Assembly (NCBI GenBank): GCA_026261815.1
Contig: JAMPIT010000890.1
Location: 13,608,001 to 13,672,000, forward strand
Direction: 5' to 3'
DNA: 64,000 nucleotides
From: Monarcha castaneiventris obscurior
Lineage: Eukaryota; Chordata; Aves; Passeriformes; Monarchidae
The position numbers and the translations under genes are program-made. Below, one piece after another: positions 61,896-64,000 of the stretch. Position 1 is the first letter of the stretch, and each line of letters starts with the position of its first letter. A model generated the notes under the pieces. That model saw nothing but the letters and a program-made list of their open reading frames with translations, searched no databases and was not told the origin of the DNA.

Positions 61896-64000
61896 CATTG
61901 ATCATTTTCTGTATTGCAGCTGATGACTTTAATTAAAGGGGAAGAGAAGTTGAGTGGATTTTTTTTTTTTTAATTAGGTACTTCAGTGCCAGTAATAATA
62001 GCTAAAGCACTCACATAGAAATATACACTGTGTCTTTGTAGAGATATTTCGTGATGATGGCTATATCAGTAAGTGCTTTTTAGTTCTTACAGTACCTCAG
62101 CAGAGCTAATGTGAAAACATTTTAAAAATATATAACTGCATCTTTAAGTTCTTGATTACAGAGGCAAGAGCTAAATCCAGTGTTGAGCCAGCTGGACACT
62201 AACCACGTCTATTCAGCAGTGCTGTGAATCGAGGTGAGCAGCTTGTCAGGAATAACACGTCAGGTTTCCTTTTGACAAGTCAAACTGTCTTTTTCTTTTC
62301 TAAAGCAGAGGTTAAGAATTCTGATGGGTTTTTAGTGGAAGCCAGAGGTGCTGTCTCTCAAAGAAGAAAGGTGCTGCCAGCCGGATAATTGGCCATACCT
62401 TGCCTCTACGTGCGGCAGAGGCTCTCGGCTTCTGTTCAGTGCAGAGCTCTGTGGGAGTCAGGAGCTGGGAGCTGATGAGGACTCGGGATGCACTGGGATG
62501 CTGGCCTTGGATGCCTGCCAGCACGGCCTTCAGCATTAGCCACAGCACTTCTTTCTGCACCGGCACCATGGGACGCTGATGTCTACTTTGCAGAAAGGAC
62601 AGAGGTCAAACTGGAAGCTATTTTTCCTTGCCCACTGTCAAATGCAACATAATCACCTGTTTTGTTGTTACTAATGCTAAAGCAAATTTAACTCATGCTC
62701 ATAAAATTCCTGCTGGGTGAGTCCAGTATTTTTAGTGGAATACAGAAGTGAAACAGCTGGTGTAATAATGAGACCTGCTGCTTTCCATGGTTCTGAAGGT
62801 ATATTTGGGAGTGCAGTCCTGGCATTACTCTTATAATGGTGCTTGAGACAGTTGGGCTGGAATTACAGAAATAAATGATGTTTGAAATCCTCATTAAAAA
62901 AACCAAAACAATCAACATTTCCTCTGCTGAAAACTGACTAGAGTTTTTTGCTGCAAATCAGAGATATGAAAGAAAGCTGCTTTGTCTTATCTTTGCAGTG
63001 GCACATAAAAGGCATAAAAAGAAATTGCGATGTTGCTTAGACCCACAGATGTGTCCAGAACTGTAATTCATATTGGCCCTTTGGATCTGATGCCTTTGTA
63101 GCATTCTAATCCTTATGAATGTAGTCGATCTTCTTAGCAAATAGATTTACTTATTAGGACCCTGTGACTCCAGCTTTAGGGATTTTTAGTGCCTGTTCTT
63201 TTCTGCAAGCTGCTCCAGTGATCTTTCAGTTTTTAATGCTGACCTGAGGACCAGAGCTTTAAAGGATTCAACTGACTCCTTTTCCAAAGGACATCTGAAT
63301 ATGCTGGATATAGCAAGTGTAATTTTAAAGGGCTAAAGAGATAAGAAAGAGGGAGAAGTGATAGTTGTAGTGACAGCCACTCTCTCATTCAAACTCCTCA
63401 GAGAAGGAGGCGCCTTTTTCCTGCAGTTCTTGCTGTGTGGAGGAGCTGTGGGCACTGGAACAGACAGCTGGAACAGAGAGTGGACAGGACTTGTACCCTC
63501 AGAAGGGTGCAAAAGTTGGGGCTGCTTTACACTTGATACTGGTCTTTTCCTCTAAATGCTGGGGCCTGGAATTGCCTAATGACTTTTTTCCACACCTGCC
63601 CTTTCTCACCCTGGTCTATGCTCAGCTGGATGACCCTTGATCCATAACTGTGAAATTCCACCCCTCTTATTTCCTTCAAACAATTTCAGAGGCTAAGCAT
63701 TGTTCTCTCCCTCTGTTAATAGTTGGGAAAAGTTTTTTCTAATCTGTGAAGCTGAAGCTCATAAAGCAACAAGTGCAGAGCAAACATTCAGGTGATTCTT
63801 TATCAGAAGAGATAAGAGTGTCTGAAGTTCATTTCAGAGTAAATGCTATCATAATATATTAGTAGGATCCATTCACATCCTAGAGGAGGAGTGCTCTTAT
63901 GTTGCTAAATATAATACGCTCTCAGCTTCAGGCCATAGGGATGAGGAAAGCAAGATTCTGAAGTAAAGTTCAGGAGAATCAAGCTGAGAAGTATGTTGGC

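Larger units (their letters stand above)
47875..64000 (+). other. MCUB: Presumed MCUB intron 1 (16 kb, continues past window)
   Basis: No segment resembling MCUB exon 2 (HYST..., then the HGLP-type motif) was found. Recognised contents are two antisense CR1 fragments, a GGA-rich tract and a TG microsatellite. Other open frames are short and lack recognisable domains. The human gene also has a long first intron. Confidence 0.65.

Noticed and set aside
1..64000. Prokaryotic features, CRISPR arrays, tRNA or rRNA genes, endogenous retroviral genes
   Set aside because: None seen. The intron-exon structure and CR1 repeats fit ordinary bird nuclear DNA.

Overview
The window is vertebrate nuclear DNA, most likely from a bird. 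Exons are short, have consensus splice sites and are separated by AT-rich introns. The interspersed repeats are CR1-type LINE fragments with the avian-style 3' end. There is one GC-rich promoter island. No rRNA, tRNA, CRISPR array, operon or viral gene was recognised.

Region 1 (1-37,075) holds the 3' three quarters of SEC24B on the + strand, which encodes the cargo-binding subunit of the COPII vesicle coat. I could place 22 coding exons (4,935-35,308) with continuous phase. They encode the last 956 residues up to the stop codon. The 5' exons, coding for about 310 residues judging from the 1,268-residue human protein, lie upstream of the window. Two splice features stand out: a GC-AG intron after the fourth exon in the window, and a symmetric 105-nt acidic exon with a weak donor that matches the exon skipped in a known human isoform. 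The 3' UTR has two candidate poly(A) signals.

Region 2 (about 37,100-47,330) lies between genes. It contains a decayed sense-strand CR1 copy (about 37,575-38,288), a 58-bp tandem duplication, and several open, exon-like segments (38.7-41.6 kb) that I cannot assign to a known gene. These are the best place to look for something undescribed, but the evidence is weak.

Region 3 (47,330-64,000) starts with a CpG island holding a start codon and a 34-codon arginine-rich exon with a strong donor. It fits exon 1 of MCUB, the mitochondrial calcium uniporter dominant-negative subunit beta, which follows SEC24B in human 4q25. The remaining 16 kb looks like the long first intron of MCUB, with two antisense CR1 fragments and a TG microsatellite.

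The two genes are unrelated in function (ER export; mitochondrial calcium uptake). Their order and orientation look like conserved synteny. Gene names rest on my memory of the human proteins and human gene order; no database search was run.
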